DNA from: Streptomyces flaveolus
GTDB lineage: Bacteria; Actinomycetota; Actinomycetes; Streptomycetales; Streptomycetaceae
DNA: 64,000 nt
Direction: 5' to 3'
NCBI RefSeq assembly: GCF_000716535.1
Contig: NZ_JNWV01000024.1
Span: forward strand, 62,001-126,000
The notes beneath the pieces are model-generated. The model was not told where the DNA came from and did not search any database. It saw only the letters and a list, made by a program, of their open reading frames with translations. The position numbers and the translations under genes were made by a program. Below are positions 42,534 to 52,933 of this stretch, in pieces (within the stretch, counting starts at the first letter, position 1; the number at the start of each line of letters is the position of its first letter).

Positions 42534-44003
42534 ATGAGGTTCCGTCGGTGGCGCGCCAAGGAACGCGGTCAGGACGTGCTGGCTGCTGCACTCTACGAGG
42601 GCAACACCCGGGCCCGTGAGCGGATCGACCGGTGGTGGGAGGCCGGCGGAGCCCACCGCGACGAAGTCTGGCGTGGGGCGTGGTTCCTGCTGACGGCGGC
42701 GGACTTCAGGTTCGGCAACCACGAGCGGCCGGAGCGAGTCGTTCCGGTGCTGGAGTTCCTGCTCGAGGCCGACCCCACGTCCCCGTACCGGCCGCAGGTC
42801 CGGCTGACCGCCTGTCTCCCGCAGACCGCCGCCGACCCGCCGAAGGGCGTGTACATGGGCGATCCGCAGGTTCCGCTGCTGGTCGAAGCCGCGCTGAGGT
42901 TCCCCGATCCCAGCTTGCGCCAACGGTTGGCCGACCTGTTGTCCGTCACCGACCAGCCCGGCCTGCTGGACGCCCTGGAAACCGAGTTCCGGCCGCGTGC
43001 TCGGCTGGGCCCGACCTACATGGGCGCGGCACCGCCCGGCCACGAGACTCGGTGCGGCCTGTGGCTTGGGGGCGAGCCGAATGCGCTCCTGAAGATCGTC
43101 TGCGCCAACCCGAACCTGCCCCGGCCGCCCGCCCAGCCCGAGGACATCGACCTGTCCTTGCTCGCGCTCCTGAAGGACCGGCCCGATCTGCTGCCGGCAT
43201 TTGACCAGAACGCCCTGGCCGTACGGCTGTTGGAGTATCTCGGCACCTGGCTGCCGGAACAGGTCCACGACCGGTGCCGCCGCGCGTTGCGTCACCTGTC
43301 GGCCCGCGAGGGTGTCACGGCGGTGTGTGACCAGGCCATGCTCGGTGACGCCGAGGCGGTGGCCGCGGCCCGCGACGCCGGCTACCGGCCGGGCGACCCC
43401 GCCTTGACTCCCATCTTCCTGCTGCTCACCGGGCAGCTCTCGGCCTATCGCGAGGCCGATCCGAACGGGCGGGTCGTGCAACTGACGTGCTCCATCGACG
43501 GGTTGCGGATCAGGGAAGACGTCATCATCGACCGGATCCTGGCAACCCTGGACACGGACCTGCCGGACGACGTGGCCGCAGCCGTACGGCGGTCTCTGCG
43601 CGACCTCGGTCCCTTGGGCGAGCCCTCGGTCGAGGACCTCAGACGTTGGGCTATGCGAAGGGCCATCCTGGCCCGCGCGATCAAGCTCGAGCCGGAGGCG
43701 GTCGCGGCCGTGGTCGACGCGGGTTACCTGCCCGAAGACGACGACCAGGAGCTACTGCCGTTGCTCTTCCTCACCGAACAGTTCGAGCGGTACGACCGCG
43801 AAGACCCGAACGGCACGAGGCTACGCGCCGTCCTCGCCGAGAAGCGTTACCGGTATGAGCACGAGCATTTCCGGACCGTCGCGGAGCGGGCGGGGCGCCC
43901 GGACCCATGGCCGCCCGCCAAGCCGTCGCCGGCGGGTGACCGGAAGTCGACCCCGCACGCAACCACTTGGCCGACCAGCTTCGGCGTCGGCGGCCACTTC
44001 TAG
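42534..44003 (+). CDS. Large hypothetical protein, probable helical repeats
   Basis: A 489-residue soluble protein with even codon bias throughout. It begins MRFRRWRAKERGQDVLAAAL. The rest is alpha-helical with repeated motifs such as QRLADLLSVTDQPGLLDALE and LAREG-type turns. GDAEAVAAARDAGYRPGDPA recurs in altered form as LEPEAVAAVVDAGYLPEDDD, and READPNGRVVQ as REDPNGTRLRA, so the C-terminal half contains an internal duplication. This is reminiscent of HEAT/armadillo-like scaffolds, some paired with WD40 proteins. No catalytic motif. Confidence 0.72.
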   Translation: MRFRRWRAKERGQDVLAAALYEGNTRARERIDRWWEAGGAHRDEVWRGAWFLLTAADFRFGNHERPERVVPVLEFLLEADPTSPYRPQVRLTACLPQTAADPPKGVYMGDPQVPLLVEAALRFPDPSLRQRLADLLSVTDQPGLLDALETEFRPRARLGPTYMGAAPPGHETRCGLWLGGEPNALLKIVCANPNLPRPPAQPEDIDLSLLALLKDRPDLLPAFDQNALAVRLLEYLGTWLPEQVHDRCRRALRHLSAREGVTAVCDQAMLGDAEAVAAARDAGYRPGDPALTPIFLLLTGQLSAYREADPNGRVVQLTCSIDGLRIREDVIIDRILATLDTDLPDDVAAAVRRSLRDLGPLGEPSVEDLRRWAMRRAILARAIKLEPEAVAAVVDAGYLPEDDDQELLPLLFLTEQFERYDREDPNGTRLRAVLAEKRYRYEHEHFRTVAERAGRPDPWPPAKPSPAGDRKSTPHATTWPTSFGVGGHF

Positions 44004-44093
44004 GCCGGAGGTTCCGGCATCGGCACATGGGCGCGCCGATCGGCCCGATGGCCCGGCCGTTGTGGGAGCCGGAACCATCGCATGACCCAGTAG

Positions 44094-45269
<1,176 letters not shown>

Positions 45270-45789
45270 GCGGAGTCACATTACTTGGTGCCCGCGGAGG
45301 AGGCCCTCGTTCCTCGGGGGGTTCCACCTCCCCGACTGGAATCCCGAGCCCTCACGAAGGACCCACCGCCCAGCGACGCAGGCTGCGCCCGGTCCACCGA
45401 CCGAGGCAGTGAGTCGACCGCGTTCACGCCTGGCCGGGGATCACTCGACGTGGGCAAAAAATGCACACAGAGAACTGTGCCGCTGTATGACTCGGGAATG
45501 CCTCATGGTGACGACCTTCAGCCTCACCGGGCAGAGCGGCCTTGACCCTGTCGGGCGTACGGTCGGGCAGAGGGGCGCCGTTCGGTGCCGCCGCCTCCGC
45601 TCAGCGGGATCGGGGCTCCGGATGGGCGCCCCTGACCCGGAGCCCAGCAGGTCGCGGTGGAGGGCGGCGCGGTCGGCGGCGAGCCGGCCGTACCGCCGGG
45701 GTCACGATCCGTACTGCCGCCCGGGCACGTCCCGGTACGCCGCGGGTCCCGGGCTCCGCCGGCCCGGCCCCTCCGGTGCCCGGGACTGC
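45270..45789. other. No gene recognised
   Basis: Located between the ends or starts of two minus-strand genes. Frames lack codon bias; nothing was identified. Confidence 0.5.
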
Positions 45790-46677
45790 TCAGGCCCAGG
45801 GGGCGGCTGCTTCGCCGGGACCGGCCGGATGGGGGGCTGGGGCGGTGCCGGTGGTCCAGCTGCTGAGGATGCGCAGGGACTGGGCTGTGGTGGAACCTGG
45901 CTCGGGGATGTAGACGCACAGGGTCTGGTTGTCGTCGCCGGGCGGTTGCAGCGATTCGTAGGAGAAGTGCAGGTCGCCGACGAGTGGGTGCCGGTAGTGC
46001 ATGGTCCCGTGGCTGCGGCGCAGCACGCGGTGGTCGTTCCACCAGGTGCTGAACTCCGGTGATTTCAGGGTGAGTTCGCCGATCAGGTCGGCCAGTCGGC
46101 GATCCTGCGGGCAGCGGCCGGCCTCCAGGCGCAGCATGGCCACGGTCTCGGCCGCGATCTGCTCCCAGTCGCCGGTGCGCTCGCGCGCCTCGGGGTCGAG
46201 CAGGTAGTAGCGGGCGAGGTTGCGCCGCTGGACGGGCAGCGCCTCGAAGTCGGTCAGGACGGCGCGGGCCAGACGGTTCGAGGCAAGGACGTCGGTGCGC
46301 CGGCCGATGACGAATGCGGGCACCTGCTCCAGGGTCTGGAGCATCAGGTGCAGACCCTGGCGGACCCGCTGCGGGTTGACCGGCGCCCGGCGCCCGCCCG
46401 GGCGGGCGAGAAGGTTGGTGAGGTGTTCGCGCTCGGCGGCGTCCAGGCGCAGGGCGCGGGCCAGGGCCTCGACCACCTCGGGCGAGGGGTGCGCGGCCCG
46501 ACCCTGCTCCAGCCGGGTGTAGTACTCGGTGCTCACGCCCGCGAGGCGGGCGGCCTCCTCGCGGCGCAGGCCGGGCACGCGTCGGGGGCGCCCGTCGGCG
46601 GGCAGCCCCGCCGACTCGGGGCTCACCCGCGCACGACGATTGCGCAGGAAGGCGGCGATCTCGCTGCTGCGGTCCAT
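45790..46677 (-). CDS. XRE-family regulator with MmyB-like ligand domain
   Basis: A 295-residue regulator. The helix-turn-helix is RRVPGLRREEAARLAGVSTE, then YYTRLEQGRAAHPSPEVVEA, the hallmark of the actinobacterial MmyB type. DVLASNRLARAVLTDFEALP and NLARYYLLDPEARERTGDWE begin the PAS-like MLTR ligand domain (fatty-acid binding in MmyB). STWWNDHRVLRRSHGTMHYR, then HPLVGDLHFSYESLQPPGDD and QTLCVYIPEPGS complete it. It diverges from an SDR gene, the usual partner for this family, and probably controls it. Confidence 0.92.
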   Translation of the reverse strand: MDRSSEIAAFLRNRRARVSPESAGLPADGRPRRVPGLRREEAARLAGVSTEYYTRLEQGRAAHPSPEVVEALARALRLDAAEREHLTNLLARPGGRRAPVNPQRVRQGLHLMLQTLEQVPAFVIGRRTDVLASNRLARAVLTDFEALPVQRRNLARYYLLDPEARERTGDWEQIAAETVAMLRLEAGRCPQDRRLADLIGELTLKSPEFSTWWNDHRVLRRSHGTMHYRHPLVGDLHFSYESLQPPGDDNQTLCVYIPEPGSTTAQSLRILSSWTTGTAPAPHPAGPGEAAAPWA

Positions 46678-46865
46678 ACACCCAGTCTGAACCGCCCGCA
46701 TGCTGCTCGCCCCGCGCTGGGTGGCCCTGCCAGTACCTGTTTCGCCAGGGCCACCTCCGGGCCGTCCGGGTCGGTCCCGCGGTGGTGTGCTTGAAGGCAG
46801 AGGGACCGCGAGGCGACCTTCGAGGCCCCTGCCATACCCGCTCATCTTCCGGAAGGTGTCACCCC

Positions 46866-47654
46866 ATGACCACCGAGACCTCTGCCACGGCCTGGGCCGG
46901 GCCCCTGGACGGCCGGGTGGCCGTCATCACCGGCGCGTCCAGCGGCATCGGGGAGGCGTCGGCCGAGCACCTGGCGTCTCTGGGTGCGAAGGTCGCCGTG
47001 CTGGCACGGCGCGCGGAGCGGCTGGACGACCTCGTCGCGCGCATCGCCAAGAACGGCGGCACCGCCGTGGCCATCGCCGTCGACGTGACCGACGCCGCCG
47101 CGGTGCAGGCCGCGGCCGACCGCGTGGAAGCGGAGCTGGGCGGCGCCGACCTGCTCTTCAACAACGCCGGCGTCATGCTGCCCGGCCCCGTCGAGGAACT
47201 GCGCGCCGACCAGTGGCAGCAGCAGATCGACCTGAACATCTCCGGGCTGATGAAGGTCATCGGCGCGTTCACCCCGCAGCTGGTCCGGGCCGCCGGCGAG
47301 CGCGGCGTGGCCGACCTGATCAACACCTCGTCGAGCGCCGCGCAGAACCTCTACCCGACCTTCGCCGTCTACGCCGGCACCAAGGCGTTCGTCTCGCACC
47401 TGTCGAAGCACCTACGCATCGAGCTGGGCCCGAAGAACGTGCGGGTCTCCGCGATCGAGCCCGGCATCGTGGGCACGGAACTGCAGGACCACGTCACCGA
47501 CACCGGTGCCCGCGAGTGGCTGGAGGGGTCGAAGGACACCATCGACTGGCTCATGCCGGAGGACATCGCGCAGACGGTCGGCTTCATCGCCTCCATGCCG
47601 CTGCGGGTCAATCTGCCGCAGGTCTTCATCATGCCGACCGCCCAGCCCAGCTGA
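46866..47654 (+). CDS. Short-chain dehydrogenase/reductase (SDR)
   Basis: A 262-residue classical SDR oxidoreductase using NAD(P). VAVITGASSGIGEASAEHLA is the cofactor loop, LLFNNAGVMLPGP the N-N-A-G motif, and LINTSSSAAQNLYPTFAVYA ends with the catalytic Ser and Tyr169 followed by Lys173 (GTKAF). RVSAIEPGIVGTEL is the P-G loop. GGAAGGTG precedes the ATG. It faces an XRE/MmyB regulator across 188 bases, and a strong hairpin ends the unit. Substrate unknown. Confidence 0.93.
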   Translation: MTTETSATAWAGPLDGRVAVITGASSGIGEASAEHLASLGAKVAVLARRAERLDDLVARIAKNGGTAVAIAVDVTDAAAVQAAADRVEAELGGADLLFNNAGVMLPGPVEELRADQWQQQIDLNISGLMKVIGAFTPQLVRAAGERGVADLINTSSSAAQNLYPTFAVYAGTKAFVSHLSKHLRIELGPKNVRVSAIEPGIVGTELQDHVTDTGAREWLEGSKDTIDWLMPEDIAQTVGFIASMPLRVNLPQVFIMPTAQPS

Positions 47655-47669
47655 CACCGGGGCCCGTCA

Positions 47670-47703
47670 TGCCCGGCATGTACGCCGACGTCTGTGCCGG
47701 GCA
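47670..47703 (+). terminator. Hairpin after the SDR gene
   Basis: TGCCCGGCA and its exact complement TGCCGGGCA are separated by 16 bases, 15 bases after the stop codon. GC-rich stem without T tract. Confidence 0.6.
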
Positions 47704-48128
47704 CGGCAGGCTCACCGGGCGCGCGTGGTCCTGTCCGGCATGAGACGGTCGACCGGTGAGCCGGGCCCTCAGCCCGCGCCGCTCGTACATCCGCCTCCGG
47801 CACTGACGCTCCACCGACGCCCGCCCGCCCCCGAGGACGCATGCGCCCGCAGAGCTCAGCGCCGTGCGGGACACCCCGGCGGCCCTCCTCGGCCCTGGTA
47901 CCGACCCGGTTCCGGGCCCGCGGCCCGTCCACATCGCGCGCCGGACCTCCGCCCCGGCCTCCGCTTCGACCTGCCGCTCGGGCGGTCAAGCGGGTGGGAG
48001 TGGTCGCAGCGTCCCGTAAGTACATCCCTGTCATGTGAGGGGGACGATGCCGCAAGACCACCGGCCGGATCCTGCTTTCAGCAACCGGAGTGCATCCCTC
48101 GAGTACCACCTGGAATGGAGCGTGACTC
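47704..48128. other. Intergenic region before the alcohol dehydrogenase
   Basis: No coding signal. It ends with TGGAATGGAGCGTGACTC, the ribosome-binding site of the next gene. Confidence 0.5.
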
Positions 48129-49172
48129 ATGCGCGCAGCCCTCATGTACGGCGCCGGTGACGTCCGCGTCGAGAACGTCCCCGACTCCGTCATCAAGCTC
48201 CCGACCGACGCCCTGGTCCGGATCACCGCGTCCTGTGTCTGCGGCACCGATCTGTGGCCGTACGCCTCGATGAAGCCCGAGGACGGTCCCGCACGGATGG
48301 GCCACGAGTTCATCGGCATCGTCGAGGACACCGGCTCGGAGGTGACCAGTGTCAAGCGCGGCGACCTGGTCGTCTCTCCCTGGACCATCTCCGACAACAC
48401 CTGCGAGTTCTGCCGCGAGGGCCTGCACACCTCGTGTGCCCACCCGGAGGCGAACTTCTGGGACGGCGAGGCGGAGGAGGGCGGCCAGGCCGAGGCCATC
48501 CGCGTCCCTTTGGCCGACGGCACCCTCGTCAAGCTCCCCGTCGCCGCGGACTCGGCCCTCATCCCCTCACTGCTCACGCTCTGTGACGCCTTCGCCACCG
48601 GTCACCACGCCGCCGTGTCAGGCGGTGTCGACGGGCGCACCCGAGTCACCGTGATCGGTGACGGAGCCGTCGGCCTGATGGCGGTCCTGTCCGCCAAGCG
48701 GCTGGGCGCTGAACAGATCATCCTCATGGGCCGCCATCAGGTGCGCACCGACCTGGGCCGCGAGTTCGGCGCGACCGACGTCGTCGCAGCCCGCGGCGAA
48801 GCAGGCATCGAGGAGGTCCGTGAGCTCACCGGCGGGCACGGCTCACACGTGGTCCTGGAAGCCGTCGGCACCATGCCCGCCTACCAGCAGGCCCTCGGCA
48901 TCGTCCGGCCGGGCGGTGTCATCAGCCGGGTCGGCGCCCCCCAGTACGAGGAAGCACCCATCGGCTTCGGCAGCCTCTTCCGGCACAACATCCGCCTGGC
49001 CGGCGGACCCTCACCCGCCCGGGCCTACATCGAGGAGCTGATGCCCGACATCCTGGAGGGCACCATCGAGCCCGGGAAGGTCTTCGACGTCACCACCGAC
49101 CTCGACGGCGTCCCGGCCGGCTACAAGGACATGGCCGACCGCAAGAGCCTGAAGGTACTCGTCAAACCCTGA
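48129..49172 (+). CDS. Zinc-dependent alcohol dehydrogenase (MDR family)
   Basis: A 347-residue medium-chain dehydrogenase. The catalytic zinc ligands are Cys38 (SCVCGTDLW) and His59-Glu60 (GHEFIG). The structural-zinc loop CEFCREGLHTSC has Cys92, Cys95 and Cys103. VTVIGDGAVGLMAVLSAKRL is the NAD(P) Rossmann loop, and VVLEAVGTMPAYQQALGIVR the next block. It oxidises or reduces an alcohol/aldehyde; many relatives are annotated as threonine- or sorbitol-dehydrogenase-like. GGAG is ten bases upstream of the ATG. A terminator hairpin follows. Confidence 0.93.
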   Translation: MRAALMYGAGDVRVENVPDSVIKLPTDALVRITASCVCGTDLWPYASMKPEDGPARMGHEFIGIVEDTGSEVTSVKRGDLVVSPWTISDNTCEFCREGLHTSCAHPEANFWDGEAEEGGQAEAIRVPLADGTLVKLPVAADSALIPSLLTLCDAFATGHHAAVSGGVDGRTRVTVIGDGAVGLMAVLSAKRLGAEQIILMGRHQVRTDLGREFGATDVVAARGEAGIEEVRELTGGHGSHVVLEAVGTMPAYQQALGIVRPGGVISRVGAPQYEEAPIGFGSLFRHNIRLAGGPSPARAYIEELMPDILEGTIEPGKVFDVTTDLDGVPAGYKDMADRKSLKVLVKP

Positions 49173-49186
49173 CCCCGGACGCAGGC

Positions 49187-49213
49187 GGGGGTGCCGGCGC
49201 AGACCGCACCCCC
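49187..49213 (+). terminator. Hairpin after the alcohol dehydrogenase gene
   Basis: GGGGGTGC pairs perfectly with GCACCCCC across an 11-base loop, 15 bases after the stop. Confidence 0.6.
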
Positions 49214-49443
49214 GACCCCGCCGCGCTCCCGCACACGGAACCGGGAGGAGCACTGTAGGTCACCACCTGGCCCCGCCGCCGTCACCGTTCCCTTCAACAA
49301 CCCACCGGACGAGACTCCTTGCCGGCCGACCGGGAGGGACACGGGACGGACACGGGACGAAAGAACCTGGCACCCGAACCCGACGTACACCCGGGACCAC
49401 GACCAGGGGTGGGAATCAAACACAAACCTCAACCGCTGGACAC

Positions 49444-50469
49444 ATGGTGAAGAAGATCGGTTTTCTCTCCTTCGGTCATTGGTCGCCCAACGAGCACTCC
49501 CATGCCCGGTCGGCTTCGGACGTCCTGCATCAGTCCATCGACCTCGCCGTGGCCGCCGAGGAGATCGGCATGGACGGCGCGTACTTCAGGGTGCACCACT
49601 TCGCCCGGCAGGCGGCCAGCCCGTTTCCGCTGCTGGCCGCGATCGGTGCGCGGACCTCGAAGATCGAGATCGGCACTGGCGTGATCGACATGCGTTACGA
49701 GAACCCGCTGTACATGGCCGAGGACGCGGGCGCCGCCGACCTCATCTCGGCCGGGCGGCTGCAACTGGGCATCAGCCGTGGCTCACCGGAACAGGTGATC
49801 GACGGTTGGCGGCTGTTCGGCTACAGCCCCGCGCCGGGCGAGACGGACGCCGACATGGCCCGCCGCCACACCGAGGCGTTCCTCCAGGTCCTCACCGGCG
49901 AAGGTTTCGCCCGGCCCAACCCGCGGCCGATGTTCCCCAACCCGCCCGGACTGCTGCGGATCGAACCGTACTCGGAAGGACTGCGCGACCGGATCTGGTG
50001 GGGCTCCGCATCGAACGCGACCGCCGTCTGGGCCGCCGAGCTGGGCATGAACTTGCAGAGTTCGACCCTCAAGGAGGACGAGACCGGCGAGCCACTGCAC
50101 GTCCAGCAGCGCAAACAGATCGAGGCATACCGTGAGGCCTACCGCAAAGCCGGCCACACCCGCGAGCCACGGGTGTCGGTCAGTCGCAGCATCTTCGCCC
50201 TGACCAACGACCTCGACCGCGCCTACTTCGGCCGCGACCGCGACTCCCACGACTACGTCGGCATGCTCGACGACACCACCCGTTCCATCTTCGGCCGCTC
50301 GTACGCCGAAGAACCGGACGTACTCGTGAAACTGCTGCGGAACGACGAAGCCATCCAAGCCGCCGACACCCTCCTGCTGACCATCCCCAATCAGCTTGGA
50401 GTCGACTACAACACCCACGTACTGGAAAGTATCCTCACGCACGTGGCACCGGAACTGGGCTGGCGCTGA
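49444..50469 (+). CDS. Luciferase-like (LLM class) flavin-dependent oxidoreductase
   Basis: A 341-residue TIM-barrel flavoprotein of the bacterial luciferase superfamily. IDLAVAAEEIGMDGAYFRVH is the early helix-strand unit, and SKIEIGTGVIDMRYENPLYM and GRLQLGISRGSPEQVIDGW are characteristic. ARPNPRPMFPNP and RIWWGSASNATAVWAAELGM line the flavin pocket. It probably oxidises a substrate with reduced FMN; the reductase partner is not seen. Start ATG lies in a stretch without an obvious ribosome site. Confidence 0.9.
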   Translation: MVKKIGFLSFGHWSPNEHSHARSASDVLHQSIDLAVAAEEIGMDGAYFRVHHFARQAASPFPLLAAIGARTSKIEIGTGVIDMRYENPLYMAEDAGAADLISAGRLQLGISRGSPEQVIDGWRLFGYSPAPGETDADMARRHTEAFLQVLTGEGFARPNPRPMFPNPPGLLRIEPYSEGLRDRIWWGSASNATAVWAAELGMNLQSSTLKEDETGEPLHVQQRKQIEAYREAYRKAGHTREPRVSVSRSIFALTNDLDRAYFGRDRDSHDYVGMLDDTTRSIFGRSYAEEPDVLVKLLRNDEAIQAADTLLLTIPNQLGVDYNTHVLESILTHVAPELGWR

Positions 50470-50501
50470 CCACCATCACCGTCACCGGCCGACGCGCCAT
50501 C

Positions 50502-50518
50502 CCGCACCAGCGGTGCGG
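50502..50518 (+). terminator. Hairpin after the LLM oxidoreductase gene
   Basis: CCGCACC-AGC-GGTGCGG: a perfect 7-bp stem with a 3-base loop, 33 bases after the stop. Confidence 0.55.
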
Positions 50519-50964
50519 CCCCACCTCGGACACGGACTGTGCCCTTCGTGCGGGGTGCTCCGGCTGGTGATCACGCACATGTCGATCGGATGGTGTGCCC
50601 GCGAGGTGATGTCGACGTGGTGCTCAGCGACGCCTCTGCGGAAACTGCACCGGGCTCCTGTACGGGCCGGAGCCGGACGCCCGGCGAACAATCTTCAGCG
50701 TTACCACGGAGCGTGCGGCAGCAACGGTCACGGTCGGGCTCACTTCTCGGGCTTCCAGCGGCGGCGGGCAACGCGCACCAGGCCTACGACGGTCGCACCC
50801 AGCTCAATTCCCGAGCCCGAAGAACGAGTGCGGCCCGTTACATGCGGCGCGCCACACGTTGGTGGGACGGCAGGCCCAAGACCGTCCCACGCACACCGTG
50901 CCTTCGCAACATTCCCCACACCCAGCCCGTTGACCAGCACAAATACAGGACTTCGCCTGGAGTA
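50519..50964. other. No gene recognised
   Basis: Convergent intergenic space between the oxidoreductase and the uracil-DNA-glycosylase-like gene. No coding bias on either strand. Confidence 0.5.
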
Positions 50965-51606
50965 CTAGGACAGGGCCTCATTGAGTGCGGCGAGCTGGCT
51001 GGCGAAGACCCGTGCGCCGCCCTGGGCTGGATGACGCACGGTTTCGGCGGCGACGCCGCTGCGTTGCAATGCAGTCTGCGCTTTGCGGCCCACGGCGACG
51101 ATGGTGGTGACACCGAAAGCTTCGGCCAAGGCCAGGGCGACAGGCGTCCCGGCCGTGATCTCCTCGGCTCGTGGAGCGCGGTTGGTGGCGGGGTTCCCCG
51201 GCTCATGAGGGTGGTTCGGGTAGACCGGCCAGAAGATCGGCAAGGGACCGCGCCACCCTGCCATGGTTTTCCACACAGTGGCCGACGAGGACTCCCACTG
51301 CGCCGCGGGGGCTACGGGGAGTTCGAATCCATCACCCTCCTCGTTGCCGGTGATGAGACCCGGCCGGGCAGCAAGCTCGCGCACGCTCATGAACGGGATG
51401 CCCGTAACGGAGTGTCCTCGGTAGCCGGGGGCCTCGCCCACGAGCAGGATGCTGGACCCGGCTTCCTCCATGAGCTCTAGGTACAGGCGGAGGTTGCGCT
51501 CCCGCAGCTGGCCGTCCTCCTGCGGACCATAGAGGAATTCGGCATCGTCAGGGACAGGAAGACTATGCAAGAGCGTCCAGAATTCTTCGGTGTCGACCGT
51601 TTTCAT
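50965..51606 (-). CDS. Uracil-DNA glycosylase superfamily protein
   Basis: A 213-residue member of the UDG fold. SSILLVGEAPGYRGHSVTGI contains the G-E-A-P-G water-activating motif, and IPFMSVRELA follows. TTIVAVGRKAQTALQRSG and VRHPAQGGARVFASQL carry the C-terminal H-P motif near the leucine-loop position. It may excise damaged bases or be a divergent member of unknown substrate. The ATG with GGAGGAGGG upstream is preferred to a much longer frame. Confidence 0.85.
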   Translation of the reverse strand: MKTVDTEEFWTLLHSLPVPDDAEFLYGPQEDGQLRERNLRLYLELMEEAGSSILLVGEAPGYRGHSVTGIPFMSVRELAARPGLITGNEEGDGFELPVAPAAQWESSSATVWKTMAGWRGPLPIFWPVYPNHPHEPGNPATNRAPRAEEITAGTPVALALAEAFGVTTIVAVGRKAQTALQRSGVAAETVRHPAQGGARVFASQLAALNEALS

Positions 51607-51894
51607 GAAGCCCTCCTCCAGTGAGTCCACGTGGTACCGACGCGCCCTGCCGGCTATGCCACTGGCATGGGCAGAGGGCGCGGAATGTCGAGTGAGCGGG
51701 CTGCCTCTGAGCTGGGTGCCGTCGCGAACCCTCGTGAACAACACGCTGATGCAATGACGCTACCCCTCACTGATGTGGACGACCGGGTCTACTTGATGCT
51801 CTCCTCCCCGACGACCGTCTGCTCGTTGTCGCCGCCCACGGCCTCGTCGGCACCCTTGCCCGCGGCCTGGGGCCCCGTGACCGGGACGGCCGGG

Positions 51895-51960
51895 GTCCGG
51901 GGCGGTGCCGGTGGCCCAGCTGGTGAGGATGCGCAGGACCACGGCTATGGGCTGTGACGG
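51895..51960 (-). pseudogene. Tail fragment of an XRE/MmyB-type regulator
   Basis: VLRILTSWATGTAPDPG on the minus strand parallels SLRILSSWTTGTAPAPHP, the C-terminus of the XRE regulator at 45.8 kb. The matching DNA (GCGGTGCCGGTGG, then CCAGCTG and GAGGATGCGCAGG) is nearly identical. Nothing upstream of it is preserved. The rest of 51607-52031 shows no gene. Confidence 0.5.
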
Positions 51961-52031
51961 AGCCCGATGCCGAAAACGCACCACGCGGTGGCCGTTTCCA
52001 CCATGTCGGGTTCCTCGCGGGCTGACGTGCG

Positions 52032-52499
52032 TCAGATATGGGCCCTGACTTGCTGGACCGGATGTCCGAGTGCGTGCCCTATGGCAGTCAGTTCATCGTC
52101 GCTGAACCAGACACGCTCGGGGTTCCAGATGGCGATCTCGAATCGAGCAAAGCCACAAGGCCAGTCGTAGTCCAGTGCGTCCAGCGACGTCGCGGTGCCG
52201 CAGCAGGGGACCACTACGGCGAGTGTGGCGAAACCGTCGTCGCAGTGGGCTTCAAGCAGGTCGGCCCACCACTCGATGTCGATCGACGCGCCGCAGTGGG
52301 GGCAACCGATCTTCTGCAGATTCTGACCACAGTCGACAACGGTGAGTGTGTCGTGCCAGGTGACGTCGATCTCGACGTCGATGCCGTCAGGGAGCCCGGG
52401 GACCAGGTCCACCACGATCGACGCAGTACGGTCAGCCGCGGCCTGCTCGGGCTGCCAGTGCGGGTCGATCGGAATGACGGAGAGGACATCGTCACTCAT
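52032..52499 (-). CDS. Hypothetical protein with cysteine pairs, 155 residues
   Basis: A soluble acidic protein. IGCPHCGASIDIEWWADLLE and a later VPCCGTATSLDALDYDWPCG give C-x2-C and C-C clusters that could bind zinc. WFSDDELTAIGHALGHPVQQ ends it. No fold was recognised. The ATG following GAGTGAG is chosen; an upstream in-frame ATG adds 11 residues. Confidence 0.62.
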   Translation of the reverse strand: MSDDVLSVIPIDPHWQPEQAAADRTASIVVDLVPGLPDGIDVEIDVTWHDTLTVVDCGQNLQKIGCPHCGASIDIEWWADLLEAHCDDGFATLAVVVPCCGTATSLDALDYDWPCGFARFEIAIWNPERVWFSDDELTAIGHALGHPVQQVRAHI

Positions 52500-52559
52500 G
52501 GGCTCACTCGATTCGTCAGGCGGGAACAGCATCCAGGCGATGTGATGCTACTGAACGCG

Positions 52560-52760
52560 CGTTCGAATGACAGGCTCCCCAGCAGGTAACTCGTCGACGG
52601 CCAGGTCGGTGCCGGTAAGACAGCCGTCGAGCAACTGAGGCTGGAGTGCAACATGTTGAGCTTGCGTTTCACGGTCCTTGGCGATGTGCCCCAGGTCGGC
52701 GGCCAGCGAGGTTGCCAAGGTCCTGCTTGGCCAAAGACCACACGCCTTCCTGCGTGTTCG
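52560..52760 (-). pseudogene. C-terminal fragment related to the one at 11.9 kb
   Basis: The minus strand reads LATSLAADLGHIAKDRETQA, then LQPQLLDGCLTGTDLAVDEL before a stop. The QPQL-DGCL-GT-L block matches the plus-strand remnant at 11.9 kb. The N-terminal part is absent. The remaining bases up to the kinase gene show no signal. Confidence 0.4.
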
Positions 52761-52933
52761 TCCGGGGCCTAGGCAGGCAACTGGAACACCGTGAGCCAGT
52801 CGGTGTTCGCCGCGAACAACTCGCGCAAGTCCGCGGTCAGGACACACGCACTGAACCCGAGTGACCCCTGAGGCGGAGGAGTTCCCACATGCACGGGCCG
52901 GGCGCGACCGGGGCCCGTTACACGTAACTACGG

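Noticed and set aside
47369..48598. 409-residue minus-strand frame between SDR and alcohol dehydrogenase
   Set aside because: Antisense to both genes' ends; Ser/Arg-rich and motif-free.
50539..51480. 313-residue plus-strand frame
   Set aside because: Antisense to the uracil-DNA-glycosylase-like gene, which carries the conserved motifs and a strong ribosome site.
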